Positions 23,200 to 34,841 of a stretch of 64,000 bases of DNA are shown here, in pieces. The translations under genes and the position numbers were made by a program. Within the stretch, counting starts at the first letter, position 1; the number at the start of each line of letters is the position of its first letter. The DNA is from Blasia pusilla. Lineage: Eukaryota; Marchantiophyta; Marchantiopsida; Blasiales. The stretch lies in the NCBI GenBank assembly GCA_050084515.1, contig CM114271.1:68324001-68388000 (forward strand), in the 5' to 3' direction. The notes beneath the pieces were generated by a model, which worked only from the letters and a program-made list of their open reading frames with translations, was not told where the DNA came from and searched no databases.

Positions 23200-23999
23200 C
23201 AACCATGGTCTACGGATCATCTTAAGCCATATGAGTTGGCGAAGAGTGTAATATACACTGTGAAGAGAGGATTTACGCAATTATGACTTGCAATAAAGAC
23301 ATTTGAGGGAGTGAGACCTACAATTACCATGATTTGATTTTGGGTATTACTTTAGTTGGTAGACATCTTATTGTGAATTTCACCATAATTTTTTTTATCC
23401 ATGGGAGAGAGTTCGACTTGCAATAATTTGACGTAATATGGCACAAGTGTTGGATCTTCATGACCCAAAAGTATGAGTATGAGAAGGGCGAGATTATTTT
23501 GCAAAGGTATAACCATGGTATTTGAGAACTCAACTATTGCTCAATATAGGTATACCTTGGGGTATGCGACCATTTTTTTGAAAGGTTTATCGTCTAAGGT
23601 TTATGAGATTCTATCATGGAGATTATGCCTACTTACAAAAGTACAGATATTCTCATAAAGATAATGCTAGATATTACCGCATAACACACCATTCTATGTG
23701 TGCATTGGGTATTACCTACCAAAGTCCTCGAGTTGGAAAGACAAGATGGTATGGTTTGGAGTGATCATATGCACAATTATGCACCATTCCAAACATACAT
23801 GACAAAGTAGATTCTAGCTTCATGGTAGTACTTACAAACTTGAATTGTAGGTTGTGTGGATTGACAAGGGATATAGCCACCAGATTTCTTTGCGATGATG
23901 TTTGTAGAGGGTAGCATATGTCTTGCCTTATAAACCCTTGTCCCCTCTCCCCCTTTCTTGATGCAATTCCCATAAGACGATGGGTATGTCCTAAATAAG
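21150..23999 (+). pseudogene. Second gypsy element: decayed gag-pol with PHD relic
   Basis: The order matches the first element but on the plus strand. gag: YMIWDDQTQGLEEL near 21305. Then RT/RNase H fragments from about 21840 to 22480 (the GVMLLKEMTS region; a TDHQ-like ITNHELLRWLLKS near 22370). Then the tether/integrase linker at 22588-22881 (EEAMGSCDSLENEKINIMEY), integrase scraps 23040-23340 interrupted by the TA run, the GPY/F region near 23520-23780, and a PHD relic at 23840-23999 (LNCRLCGLTRDIATRFLCDD, HMSCL, RRWVCPK). It has many stops and shifts. Confidence 0.65.
23159..23198. repeat. (TA)n microsatellite inside integrase relic
   Basis: A TA dinucleotide run of about 40 bp within the degraded integrase of the second gypsy element. 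Confidence 0.97.
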
Positions 24000-26900
24000 T
24001 ATAGGGTAGTAGATAATATCAAATAAATTTGATGTATGCTAGTTGGAGTTAGGAGATCTAATCCCCAGTAAGAGAGGCAATTTTGTGACCTTGATATACA
24101 CGTGTTAGTGTATATTTGTTTGTGTATGAATCCACCTTTGGGTAGAGAAGATCAACAATGTTTTTTTGTGTAGATGTGACATTGATGTAGATTTTGTAGC
24201 AATATATCTATACACAAAAACACTTGTGTTTCCAATTTTCCCCAAGGTCCACATTCTCTTTCAGCAAGGAAGAAAACTACCACGAATTGCTACAACCTAT
24301 AAAACAATATAAAAAGTGCTCCACATTCTTGTTGTGCACCAAGGTTTAAGAAGGAGACTTGAACTCCTAATATTGCAATGGTTTGAATTTCAATTGTTGT
24401 CATTTTTTGGAACATAAATTCCTTCATGGAGTTGGCCTTTCACATCCTATGTGTTATAGGAAGGAGTAATCAATGGAATCGTATAATGTGTAGAATGGTG
24501 AGAAGGTACAACTTGATTGATTTGAGTGTAGATGAAATTGGTTCAGTCTGAAGTGTCATTTAGCTGAACAACACATTTCTTAAGCAACAAAGGAAGTGAT
24601 CTACTAGATTGGTAGGGCACCTTTTGATTGATGTGCTAGATACCCGCTAGTTTTCGTGAGAATTTACCAAGAGGCATGGATTAATAAATAGATGAGGATT
24701 ATAAGGAGCTTGAAGCATCCCAAATCTTATGATCAGTTTGTCGTTTAGAAACCTTGATTCTACAGGGATATAGTAGCCAAAATTTCACTTGATTTCCTAC
24801 TCCTCAAAGACACTCGTGCTAGTACTATAGTGAATATCCCAACTTCTTATGGCAAGTTATAAAAGACATCCAACGGTTGACTCATCATTGAATGTGTCAA
24901 AATACAAGAGGAATTCATTTGGTCGACTCTCCATTAAATATGTCAAAATAGAAGAAGCAGCATCTCCCCGATATATTCCCAAAAAATAGAATTTAAAAGG
25001 ACTACAACATACTTACCTTTTATCTATTTTCTGCAATAATTAAATAGAACACAACTGACACACAATTAATAACTTTCAACCAAGAGGAGAGGGAAACTTC
25101 TTATGTCTGGAGGGTTGTGTTGAAAAAAATACTCACGACACCAAGCATGGATACCCCTCCCCTCTATCAAGTATTTCTATTTTAATAAAAGAATAAGACC
25201 TAGCACAAAATACAATTGATCATTTGAGAAACCAATAGACTAAGTAGTATTAGAGACCTTACAAGATAGATCTATTGATTAGGCTTCTTCTACTCAATGA
25301 AAAAACTTCAACAAAATTGTTACCCTTGTGTAATGCTAGGCCAAGAAAGAAAATTCGCCATGTTCATATATTTATGAGAAGTTTTTCTCTATGTATATTG
25401 TAATAACAGCTATTTTCAAGCTATTTTTTCATATGTCTTCGTTCAGAGTTGCTTACTACCGCTCTCTTTTTGAACAATTTCTACAATGCCCTGCTTGCAT
25501 GAAGCCACATTGCCTCAATTGGTATGATCACCTTCTCTTCCTCCACTTGCGTAATCCCCAACTTTCCTTCATTTTGCGTGTTCCTTCATGTTTTTGTAGG
25601 CCTGAGCTCAACAAAAGTGTTTTGAATGTCAAATTGACAACAATTTCATTGCGTCTCTGAATCTATGAGAATAATCTTAGCAAGTTTGCTCGACGAACCA
25701 TTGACTTCTAGAGTATCCATGCTACTAGCTCTGTTATCTTTTATCACAAGAACACAAAGCACATTTGATGATCTTTTGTGTAAAATCCCTCCCGATCTTT
25801 CTTGAACATTGGTTTTGGTATCTCTTTAACGTAGAGCATATGCAATGATTCTCTTTGCAAGACCCCTCCAGATCTTTTATTTGGCAAGATCTGGAGGGTT
25901 ATCTTTGACCAGCTGTTCTAGTGTGTCTTTTACAGCATGCACATCTAATGATCTTCTAGTAGGATCCCAATAGATCTCTCCTAACCTCCGATTCCAACGT
26001 CTCCTTCCATCTACTCCATCCAATGTCTTTTTTTGCATCAAAAAGCTTATGATTATAAATCTTTCCTCATCTCTCCTCAATCAACGTAATGTTGATTGAG
26101 GAGAGATGAAGAAAGATTTTTAATTTCATAACTTCAAATTTATGTACCATAGTGTTGACTTGGGGGGGAATGGGTCACATAATCCACTCATGATGACCCA
26201 TGAAAGAGTATACAATGCATTACCAAAGATTCTCAACAAGGCCGAATAATCAATAGGGCTTAAGATAATGAGGCTCTCTCATTATCTTTGTCCAAGCACG
26301 CTATGTCATGTGCATACATATGACTACACAGTCTACATTTGAGTCACATCCATGCCATATGCACATAATATTGATAATCCCACCACATGGAAAGATTCTT
26401 ATATCTATATAAATACACTCACACATGTATATATATACACCATATAACAAAATAAAAGTAGAAATGGCTCACACAACATATGATATTCCACTTATGATGA
26501 TCCATGAAAGAGCACACAATGCATCATCAAAGATTCTTAACAAGGCCTTACAATTGGTAGGGCAATAGGAGTGTATGTTGGAGGAACAACATGCCAAAAA
26601 GTGGAGCTCCAAAAAATTTCAAGTAAGTAAATTTGTGACTTCCATCTAACTTGATAGGAGTCCTCATATTTTGAATAAAATGAAGTAAAGTTAGCTTTGA
26701 AGCAGCAGATAAGCCAACACATTGATCATCACGCACATGTCAACTCCTCGAACATGAATGAATCCTCTCAATGGTGCAGTGCTACCATAAGCGACATAAT
26801 ATGGCAAAAGGGGCATATTGCAATAGTGGACGCCACAACACGACTCCAATATTACAACATAGAAAAATGTGAATTTTTTAAAGAAAAATAGAAATTTAAA

Positions 26901-29113
26901 GGGAATCAAAAGGAACTCAAAACAAAATATTAATATTGAGAAAAATCCAAAAATAAAATTTAAATACAAGAAAATATGAAATTAAAATAAATACATAAAT
27001 TTGAAGGGAACTTAAAGAAAAATTAAATTAAATATTATTCAGGTCAAGAAAAATAAAATAAAAATCTTTAAGAACCAAGACTATAACTTTGTACATCCTT
27101 GTGTACTCATTAATTTCTTTTTCACTTTCTTCTTTTTTCTTCTCTTAAGAAACCCTAAATATCCATGAAGGGTATATCCACAAGGGTAAGAAATGGAATG
27201 CTGAAAAAGATCCCAACCCTCCCTCCCCTAAAAATTTTCAAGATGGATAAAATTTTACAAGATTTAAAAAAAAAAAGTCATGGAAGAAGATGAAAAAGCT
27301 ATCCCCTTCCCTACTATCCCTCCTCCTCTTTCCTTCCCCTCCTCTCATGGGTACTCCCTCTCTCCTCCCCTCAAATATGCATGTGAAGAGAAACATTCCA
27401 AGGACATATGGTACTAGGTTAGTCATAAGAAGTCCTTTCCTATGAAATGCTCCAATGCTCCTATGTTAATAGTAGAGATAGTATTCCATGCGAATTTATC
27501 CCTCTGGCAACTTATCAAAGGCATTCACAATCAAACAACTACAAAGATCCTCCCTAGTTACTCATGTAGCATCTCCACGAGTATGTGGGTGTCATGGGGG
27601 GTTGATCGTGTGGGATGTTCCACAAGTAGAGTGGTTCCTCCTAAATGAGTACATGGCATGGTACCATGCCAAGTATGGACACCTACTGATTTTTTGGTAC
27701 GGCTCCGCATGAGAAGTCCTAATCATTAGTTAAAAATAATAGAAAATGTCATTTATATTATTATTAGAGAGTGCCTTCTTGACTTGCAAACACCTCTTTG
27801 CTTGACATGTGGCAACCGAGCACCAAGAAAATGTTTGTTATTCTACGAGCAGCAAGACGTTTCCTCTTCTAAAGGCAACAAGAACAAATTGTGTATGCAA
27901 CATGATTAGTCCATTCTCTCCCGTGCACGAGTTGCCTGCTAGTACGCACTAATGGGAAGATGCTCCTCCACTATAGGGTATTACTTTCAAAATGCGATGT
28001 CGCATTTTTGCTTGGGCTAAACTAGATGTGATGCTCATGATTAAAAACTTTTTTGGAGTAAAGTCTTAAATGGAGGGGTTTGTACCTATGAGAGAGAGGG
28101 GCCAGAGTGCAACGCCTCTTACACTAATAACTCCCAAAACATGGAATTCTACCTATGTGCATGCCATTTGCACCCCTCCAACCCTAAACCACTTTGCACT
28201 CTTTAATTTATTTTATGTGTTGGCATTAAGAAAAATTTGGTTTAAATTGTCAAATTTTAAATCAACTATCCTAAGGGGTGACCACAGGTGGACTTGATAA
28301 GGAAGCATAGCAAAGCTCCGCCATAAGCGCTTAGGAATTCTCATCCAAATTCCTTCAACTTTCTAAGTTCACAGACCAATGTAGATGGAGTCGAGCGAAA
28401 TGACCCGTATCTTCGCGCGGAAGAAAATTTGTGTAAGCAAAGTCCAACAAAACGCGGTTTTACATGTTCTGATGGCTGAGAACTAGATAGAAACTACAAC
28501 CACTCATAAATGAAGAGTTATCATACTTCGTTGCATTTCCGGAACTCGTGGAAGAATTGGTTGTACCAGAAAACGGGAACATGCCATACTCGAAACTTCA
28601 GTAGGTCCTGAAAAGAGACATTACATGTGTGACAGTGGTAGACCATGATCTCCTAAAACGCAAAGAAAAATCTCCATTCCCTTCACACAGAGAAAAATCC
28701 GTAGCCTCTCTCCGTGACTTCACAGTAAAAGAAAATCCTCTAACCCTCTGACGCCGATTCCATTCCCTACATAGAGAGATCCTTGATCCTTAATTTTGGA
28801 TGATTTCGCACCAGAAGGAAATCCTCTAACGATCTCACCACCTCGTGACGGCTCAGAAAGTATCCATATGGACACTCCGTGTCGGCAGACTACAACCGCA
28901 TTTGATTAGTTTCGGAGGCCGACTCGTCATTGGTCTATAAAGCTCTACCTAGTTCAATGATGCGAGGCCCTAGAATGACCTCGTGGTTCCGAAAGACTCC
29001 GAAGACGTACTGCTCCTGATCCTTGACGGCAAGTCAAAGGCCTTTCCGACTGGCATGGATGATCGATCTGACTCTCAATACGAGCAAAGTCAAATCAGAT
29101 CCACATCCTCAAA
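24000..29113. other. Interval without a convincing gene
   Basis: Mostly AT-rich sequence with no recognisable domain. It contains a hairpin at 26059-26118, a direct duplication of the phrase about TGATGACCCATGAAAGAG at 26190 and 26497, and a 67-codon minus-strand frame (25877-26080; GEIYWDPTRRSLDVHAVKDT) that ends at the hairpin and might be part of a decayed gene. From about 28370 base composition becomes less AT-rich. No RNA gene was recognised. Confidence 0.4.
26059..26118. repeat. Perfect-stem hairpin
   Basis: Arms 26067-26085 and 26091-26109 are perfect reverse complements (19 bp, core CTCTCCTCAATCAAC) around a 5-base loop GTAAT. With one mismatch the stem extends to 26059-26118. It lies at the 5' end of the short minus-strand frame at 25877-26080. 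It could be a foldback junction of a transposon or a small-RNA-type hairpin. Confidence 0.85.
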
Positions 29114-29487
29114 TCAGTCCCCCTTGCCCTTACTCTTGCCCTTTCGCTTCACAAGAGCTGCTTGGCGCTCTTCCTCTTCCTGCTGTTGAATCTTTTCTTG
29201 CTCAAATTGCCGTTGGACTGCGATCGCATGCCGCCGTGAGAAAAAGAAGAGCACAATTAAGCCAACGGTCGCTTGTCCCGGAGTTAACATCTTCATTGCA
29301 GCAAGCCCTCCAGGTATGAATCCGAGCAATAGAAAGATAATTTGCTGGTTCTTGTGGAGCTTGACATTCCAGCTCAGATTCGTACTCATTTCGGCAGGAC
29401 TTGTTAAACCCGAGAGATATCGTCCAATTCCCCACTTCCCTGCGCCTAAATGTAATACACCGGGGGTAGACCGTATTCGCCTGCGAT
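29114..29487 (-). CDS. Candidate small two-helix membrane protein (last exon)
   Basis: The minus-strand frame is open from an acceptor-like TTTTTCAG (exon from 29487) to TGA just after GKSKGKGD. It reads GVLHLGAGKWGIGRYLSG, then MSTNLSWNVKLHKNQQ, a hydrophobic segment IIFLLLGFIPGGLAA, a short loop, a second hydrophobic segment ATVGLIVLFFFSRR, and a Gln/Glu-rich helix ending in a Lys-rich tail. If translation starts at the Met of MSTNLSWN (29389), the product has about 91 residues. The shape suggests a small membrane protein with a charged cytosolic tail. I do not recognise the family. Less AT-rich surroundings and coding-like composition support a host gene; upstream exons were not resolved. 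Confidence 0.45.
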
Positions 29488-30129
29488 CTGAAAAACTCAC
29501 GCTACAGTGGCAGCAGAATCCTCCCCGAAACCAACGCAGAAACTAAGCGTGCCGACAGATTTTCTCCATCGCTGAATTCAGAACATTTCCCAAAGCCAGG
29601 CTCGAGTTCTCCGTAATCCCTCTCTGTTTCTCCGTCTCTCTCGCCCTGATCGATTTGTCTCCGAGACGAAGCTATCGAAATTTCAGCTCCATTGACAGAG
29701 ACGAAAGATGCGACCTGTACCTAAGCCTTACAGTAGTGCTCTCCTCCAGGGCATCGTGATGGATTGCCATCCTTCAGTCCACCTTTCCCGATTGCGATGC
29801 TTCCCTGTAGCAAAAATCATACGGTGCGAAGACTTATTTGCGTGGTATTCTCATGGCTTTCCTCGTCATCTCATGAGCTCAAGGGCCGTCTGCGCAAAAT
29901 CGTAAGAGTTGACTTTTATTGTCGTGGTGAATTCCTGCCGCCCGCTCCCATCAGATCGTCTTCATTTTACGAACCGTTTACATGACGCCCTGGGAAACGG
30001 AGTAAGGTTTACTAGTAAGGTGACCTTGGGATGTGCATTAGATAGTACACTAACGTGGGTTTCAAAATTTTTTAATATTTTTATTTCAATCAAATATTTT
30101 TTTATACACCACCTTCTTTATTTGGATGT

Positions 30130-30794
30130 TCATCCATCATGTAATGGAATTTCTACGGGAATAGATAAATAAATACCAATAGACAAGTAAATATCAACTT
30201 TTTGTAAAGTTTGATCACGAAATTTATTAATAATCATAGCAAAAGTAGGGCGAATAGGTAATTGAAACATATGTAAATCAAATGGCAAACCAAAATCCAA
30301 CGCAATCAATGGGATACGTGAAATAAAAACTCGATCTCTAATATTTTTTTCGGTGATAATTTCTGCATGTATATAATGTTGCATAAATCCAAAAATCACC
30401 AATCTTGTCCGGTTTGCTTGTCCATGTGATCTGTTCATGTTTTGTAAGAGCATAATTGGTGCACCAATCTTTAAACACAAACGATGCGGAGGTAGTCTAG
30501 AAGGCAACCATGTGTTCAAAAATTCAGTTGGATAGATATAACTCATCCCCTCATTTGGAATAGAGTCAACATTGAGGTAAATATGCTCATGTACAAAAGA
30601 TATAATAAATCGGTGAGAGAAAGTAATATTAGTACAAAAACTTCCAAAAAGAAGGTTCCAAGCGGAAAATATATGCAGATTAGAAGGATTACGTGTCTAG
30701 GAAACCGAGATATAACATCTGCATTAATGTCATAAACATCTCTATTTGCAGATATTTGCAGAATGCAAATAGAGTCATAAGTGCTTCGTCCCAT
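30130..30794 (-). pseudogene. Helitron-type Pif1-like helicase C-terminal remnant
   Basis: From 30794: GRSTYDSICILQISANRDVY then DINADVISRFP (the 'NRDV..IN' block of Helitron helicases), a broken stretch, then from 30546 YPTEFLNTWLPSRLPPHRLC, LKIGAPIMLLQNMNRSHG, TRLVIFGFMQHYIHAEIITE, RVFISRIPLIALDF and FAMIINKFRDQTLQKV. These are the conserved late helicase motifs of the family. 'NK.F.DQT' stands where N-K-S-Q-G-Q-T is usual, so the motif is mutated. Replication initiator and 5' helicase motifs were not seen. It is a truncated, inactive copy. Confidence 0.8.
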
Positions 30795-31574
30795 ATAATG
30801 AGTATTACGCCCGGATTAAGGCGCTCCATCACTATCAACTAATAAACTATAAATGACAAAAGGAAGAAAATTAGAATTGTAACACTTGAACTAATTAAAG
30901 TTTATGTGTTCATAGAATTGCATGTAAGGCAATTGATGACACTTACTTGCATGTAGAGCTCTCCACATCAGAAAACCGTCGAACACGAACCAGAATCTTC
31001 AATCCTTGATAACTTCCAACTCCCTTGACGAAATCCGGCGATCTAAAGCGCGTTGGAAAGCTCTCAGCAAGGCGCTTCTTTCCCAACCAATTGCGCACCA
31101 GATTCACACCTCCAACATAGGCAAAAAGCCGCGAACATCCACGGCTGAGTACACAATCAGCCCTAACCAGATCCTACTGATCTACAATCGAAGCTACCAT
31201 CGATCTACTCCAGTTCTTTGAGTGAAATCCGTGAAAGACCTACTGTCATAAAACACGTTTACAATCACATACAATCGAGCCAAACCCACTCCACGATGGG
31301 AGAATCTAGGTCGAAGCTTATGGAAACACCATAGCCAAGAGCTCTACTCACTACCAAGGCTAACTCCCAACGCAACAGGCTCAACTCAAAGAACTGACTG
31401 TTCTTTGAGTGCACTCCACCTTATATCCTCCAACCTAAGAGCGGGCCCTACTGGGAAACTCACCCCCAACTGAGTAACCCCCAACCCTATGTATGGAACC
31501 GCATCTCTACCAAGCCACTACGGTCCTACATAAGGAATGGCCTCTACTAGCACACCATACTCTACGACATAATC
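30795..31574. other. Interval without a convincing gene
   Basis: Sequence between the Helitron remnant and a gypsy fragment. 31200-31560 resembles an LTR or leader region in composition (TTATATCCTCC near 31410, repeated CCCAAC and CCAAGC words), but no mate was found in the window. Confidence 0.3.
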
Positions 31575-31700
31575 CGTATGGTCATGACAAAGTCTAAACT
31601 CTAACGATACCCTAATCCCATGATTGGTAAAGGATGCAAGTGTGATGTCGCAGCATTGAACAATGCTCGTACCTTATTACATAAAATGAGATATTCCTCA
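31575..31700 (-). mobile_element. Gypsy pol fragment
   Basis: The plus-strand sequence GACAAAGTCTAAACTCTAAC, then ATTGGTAAAGGATGCAA and GCAGCATTGAACAATGCTCG, parallels 17194-17300 (integrase linker and start of the catalytic core, minus strand). It is an isolated scrap of the same element family. Confidence 0.6.
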
Positions 31701-31823
31701 AGGAATCCCCTATCCAACCTCAACCAATTGAGAGACAAGATATTCATGAAGGAATTCCCTATCCAACCTTAACCCATAATAACTAGGAAGGACAATTTTC
31801 TAAGTGAGAGGTCAACCTTTCCC

Positions 31824-31874
31824 AAAATAAGGAACACCAGTAAACACATAGTGTTTATTGGTGTTCCTTATTTT
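31824..31874. repeat. Hairpin at the 5' edge of a copia fragment
   Basis: Arms 31824-31847 and 31851-31874 are reverse complements with one mismatch in 24 and a 3-base loop (ATA). The right arm is part of the copia RT-adjacent coding sequence (GVPYFDYYSVFDPCVYIKK), so the left arm looks like an inverted copy of the element's own broken end. Confidence 0.85.
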
Positions 31875-32933
31875 GATTATTATAGTGTTTTTGATCCATG
31901 TGTGTACATCAAAAAAGTCAATAATGAGATTTTTGGTCTCATTATATTAGTACTCTATGTAGATGATATGTTTATTGCTACTAAGGACAAATCTGAGGTG
32001 AACAAACTCAAGTCACATCTCAGTTCAGAGTTAAAGATGAAAGATTTGGGTCCAAGCAAAAGGATTTTAGGCATCGAGATTCATAGAGATCGTGCGAAGG
32101 GAAAGCTTTGGTTGACACGGAGTAAGTATGCCAGGAAGATACTTGCTAGGTTCAACATGGAGGTAGCTAAGACAGTTACTACTCCCTTAGCACCTCATTT
32201 TAAGCTTTCTTGTGCTCTATGTCCAACATATGATATTGAGAAGGGCCTTATGTCTAAGGTTCCGTATGAGAGTGCTGTAGGAAGTCTCATGTATCTCATG
32301 GTATGCACTAGACCAGATCTAGCGTATGCTGTTGGAAAGATCAGCAGGTATATGTCAAATCTAGGGAACCTGCACTGGGAGGCAGTGAAGTGGATTTTCA
32401 GATACTTGAAAAACACACTCGACCTTGGTCTATTGTTTGACTCACACTCAAACAATGCAAGGTCATTGATGGGCTATGTGGATTCGGACCATGCCCAAGA
32501 TTTGGATGGAAGGAGATCTACCACATGATACATTTTTACACTTGGTGGAGGTTGTATCAGTTGGAGATCTACTTTGCAGAAGTGTGTCGCTCAATCATCT
32601 ACAAAAGCAGAGTATGTGGCAGCAGCGGAAGCAGCAAAGGAAGCCATTTGGCTTACTAGGCTGGTCACTGAGATGGGATTGCATTAGGAGAGCATTCAAA
32701 TTATTTGTGACAGCCAGAGTGCTTTACACCTTGCGGTAAACCAGGTGATGGATAGTAGGGTTAAGCACATTGATGTGAGGTATCATTTTATTAGACAAGT
32801 TGTGTCTAATAATCAGGTTGAGCTAGTCAAAATTGATGGTAAACTCAATCCTATGGATGCTTTCACTAAGGCTATTCCTTTAGAGAGTTTCTCTAGGCAT
32901 AGGGCACAATTGCAGATTGTGCATATGAGTTAG
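31851..32933 (+). pseudogene. Copia reverse transcriptase/RNase H, 5'-truncated
   Basis: Begins inside RT: FDPCVYIKKV, LIILVLYVDDMFIATKD (Y-V-D-D box near 31955), SSELKMKDLGPSKRILGIEI, then the connection region and RNase H (MGYVDSDHAQDLDGRRSTT, a TGA, then the TKAEYVAAAEAAKEAIWLTR block) to KHIDVRYHFIRQVVSN and TAG at 32931. One TGA near 32526, a stop near 32685 and a frame change inactivate it. It ends in a polypurine tract and an LTR at 33119. Confidence 0.85.
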
Positions 32934-33118
32934 TTGACTTATCATGCTCATTGAGTTATTTATATATATAACTATATCTACGTGTTGGCTACAGTTTAGT
33001 TCTAGTTGACTCTAGTATAGAGGGGGAGCTTATTGCTAGGCTCTATCTAGATCTTCTGGAGTAGTTACATATAGGTACCATAACTCTTACACCCCAAGAC
33101 ATGAGTCAAGGGGGAGTT

Positions 33119-33470
33119 TGTTAAGTTAACTCTAGTCTTGGAGTATTAACTCTAGTTAAGGAATACTATAGTTAGAAGTTACCTAGGTTAGATTGTGCAC
33201 ATGTTCTAACCTATGTAAGCCAAGACTGAGAAGTCTTGGATTGGATCATTAGCTTATTGTCTCATGCTTAGTTGGGAGCTAAGGCTTGGAGATAGAGCAA
33301 GGAAGAAAGCTCAAGCTTGTACTCGGTGATTGGCTATGGCTGAGAGAGCATAGCCATATTAGTAAAGTTGTGAGTGCTTCCCGTGGACATAGCCTCGGTA
33401 GAGAGGTGAACCACGTACATCTTGTGTCGACTGGAATCCTGGTGTGCATGTTGTCTGCCTAGTAGGGTTT
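33119..33470 (+). mobile_element. Copia LTR between two copia bodies
   Basis: Follows the polypurine tract AAGGGGGAGTT and starts TGTTAAGTTAACTCTAG. It ends in the region around GAACCACGTACATC and GCCTAGTAGGG. It is related to the LTR at 36883-37573 (shared CGTGGACATAG..GAACCACGTAC core). No tRNA-primer site follows: gag zinc-knuckle sequence begins within about 30 bp, so the junction with the next element is a deletion or recombination point. Confidence 0.65.
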
Positions 33471-33489
33471 TCTTACTTTCAAAGTTGAG

Positions 33490-34841
33490 GTGTTGAAAGT
33501 GTGGTAAGCCCGGCCATATCAAGAGAGATTGTCGCAACAAACCAGCTACTGGACCCTCATCTAGTGTTGTAGTGATTGAGGATGCTGGTTATGCTCTTTG
33601 TACCTCTTCCCATGTTGGGAATGATAAATGGATTTTGGATTCGGCTTGCTCTTACCACATGTGTTATATCAAGGAGTTAAGAGTTATAACACACCAGTTC
33701 TTACACACCAACAACCGGCACAGTCTTGATGGGAAACAATAAATCCTGTGAAATAGTTGGCATTGGATTGATGAGGATTCAAATGTTTGATGGAGTGATC
33801 CGTACATTGACCAATGTACAACACATCCCTGCTATGCATAAGAACCTGATATCACTTGGAGAACTCGACTCAAAAGGCTATCAGTGTCGTACTGAAGGTG
33901 GCGTTTTGAGTGTCGTGGCTGGTACCCACATTCTTTTGAAGAGCATCAAGCACCAAAATCTGTACATTTTGGAAGGAACAAAAATTTTTGGTGAGGCGCA
34001 CATTACTATTGCTTCTGACATGATTTCTCATTTATGGCACAACCGACTTGGTCACATGAGAGAGAAATTGTTAGCCATTTTGCACAAACATAATTTTTTG
34101 TCAGGGGTGAGGCAATGTAAGCTCCAATTCTGTGTGCATTGTATGTATGGCAAACACAAGCATTCTACTTTTGGCATTGGAGTGCACAACTCGAAGGAGG
34201 TCCTTGATTACATTCATTCTGATGTGCGGGGGCCAACCCCTTCTCCCTCACTCTCAGGCAAGGTATTTTATGTTACCTTCGTGGATGATTATTCGAGGTT
34301 TGTGTGGATATACTTCATGCAGCACAAGTCTGAGGTGTTCACAATTTTCAAGAATTGGAAAACCTGGGTGGAGACTCAAATAGGGCAGAAGGTGAGATAT
34401 TTGCGTTCAGATAATGGCGGAGAGTACACCTCGATGGAATTATCTCGCCATTATCTCGTTATACTGTACACAGGAGCAATTACTCATCATCTCACCAACC
34501 CATATACTCCGGAGCAAAATGGTGTGCTAAAACGACTGAACCGCACATTGTTGGAGCGCTCTCGTAGTATGTTAAGTCATGCTGGTTTACCACAAACTTT
34601 TTGGGTTGAAGTTGTCAATATTGCCGCTTATTTGGTAAACCTTTCTCCTCACAGTGCCATCAACTTTAAAACACCATTTGAAATGTGGCATAAACGGTTA
34701 GCTGATTACTCTACATTGCGAGTTTTTGGTTGTGAAGCCTATGCACTTACTCCAAAAGATAATAGGACTAAGCTTGATCCTAAGGCCATCAAGTGTCTAT
34801 TTCTTGGCTATCAACGTGGAGTAATGGGCTATCGGTTATAG
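33490..34841 (+). pseudogene. Copia gag end, protease and integrase
   Basis: Starts in the zinc knuckle (CWKCGKPGHIKRDC near 33500). The protease-like WILDSACSYHM near 33630 has Ala where D-S-G is expected. From 33726 a 371-residue open frame covers the GAG-pre-integrase region (DMISHLWHNRLGHMREKLLA) with zinc ligands in CKLQFCVHCMYGKHK. The integrase core follows: DYIHSDVRGPTP, VTFVDDYSRFVWIYF, YLRSDNGGEYTS, TNPYTPEQNGVLKRLNRTL, then TFWVEVVNIAAYLVN. A stop occurs at 34839. Confidence 0.85.
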
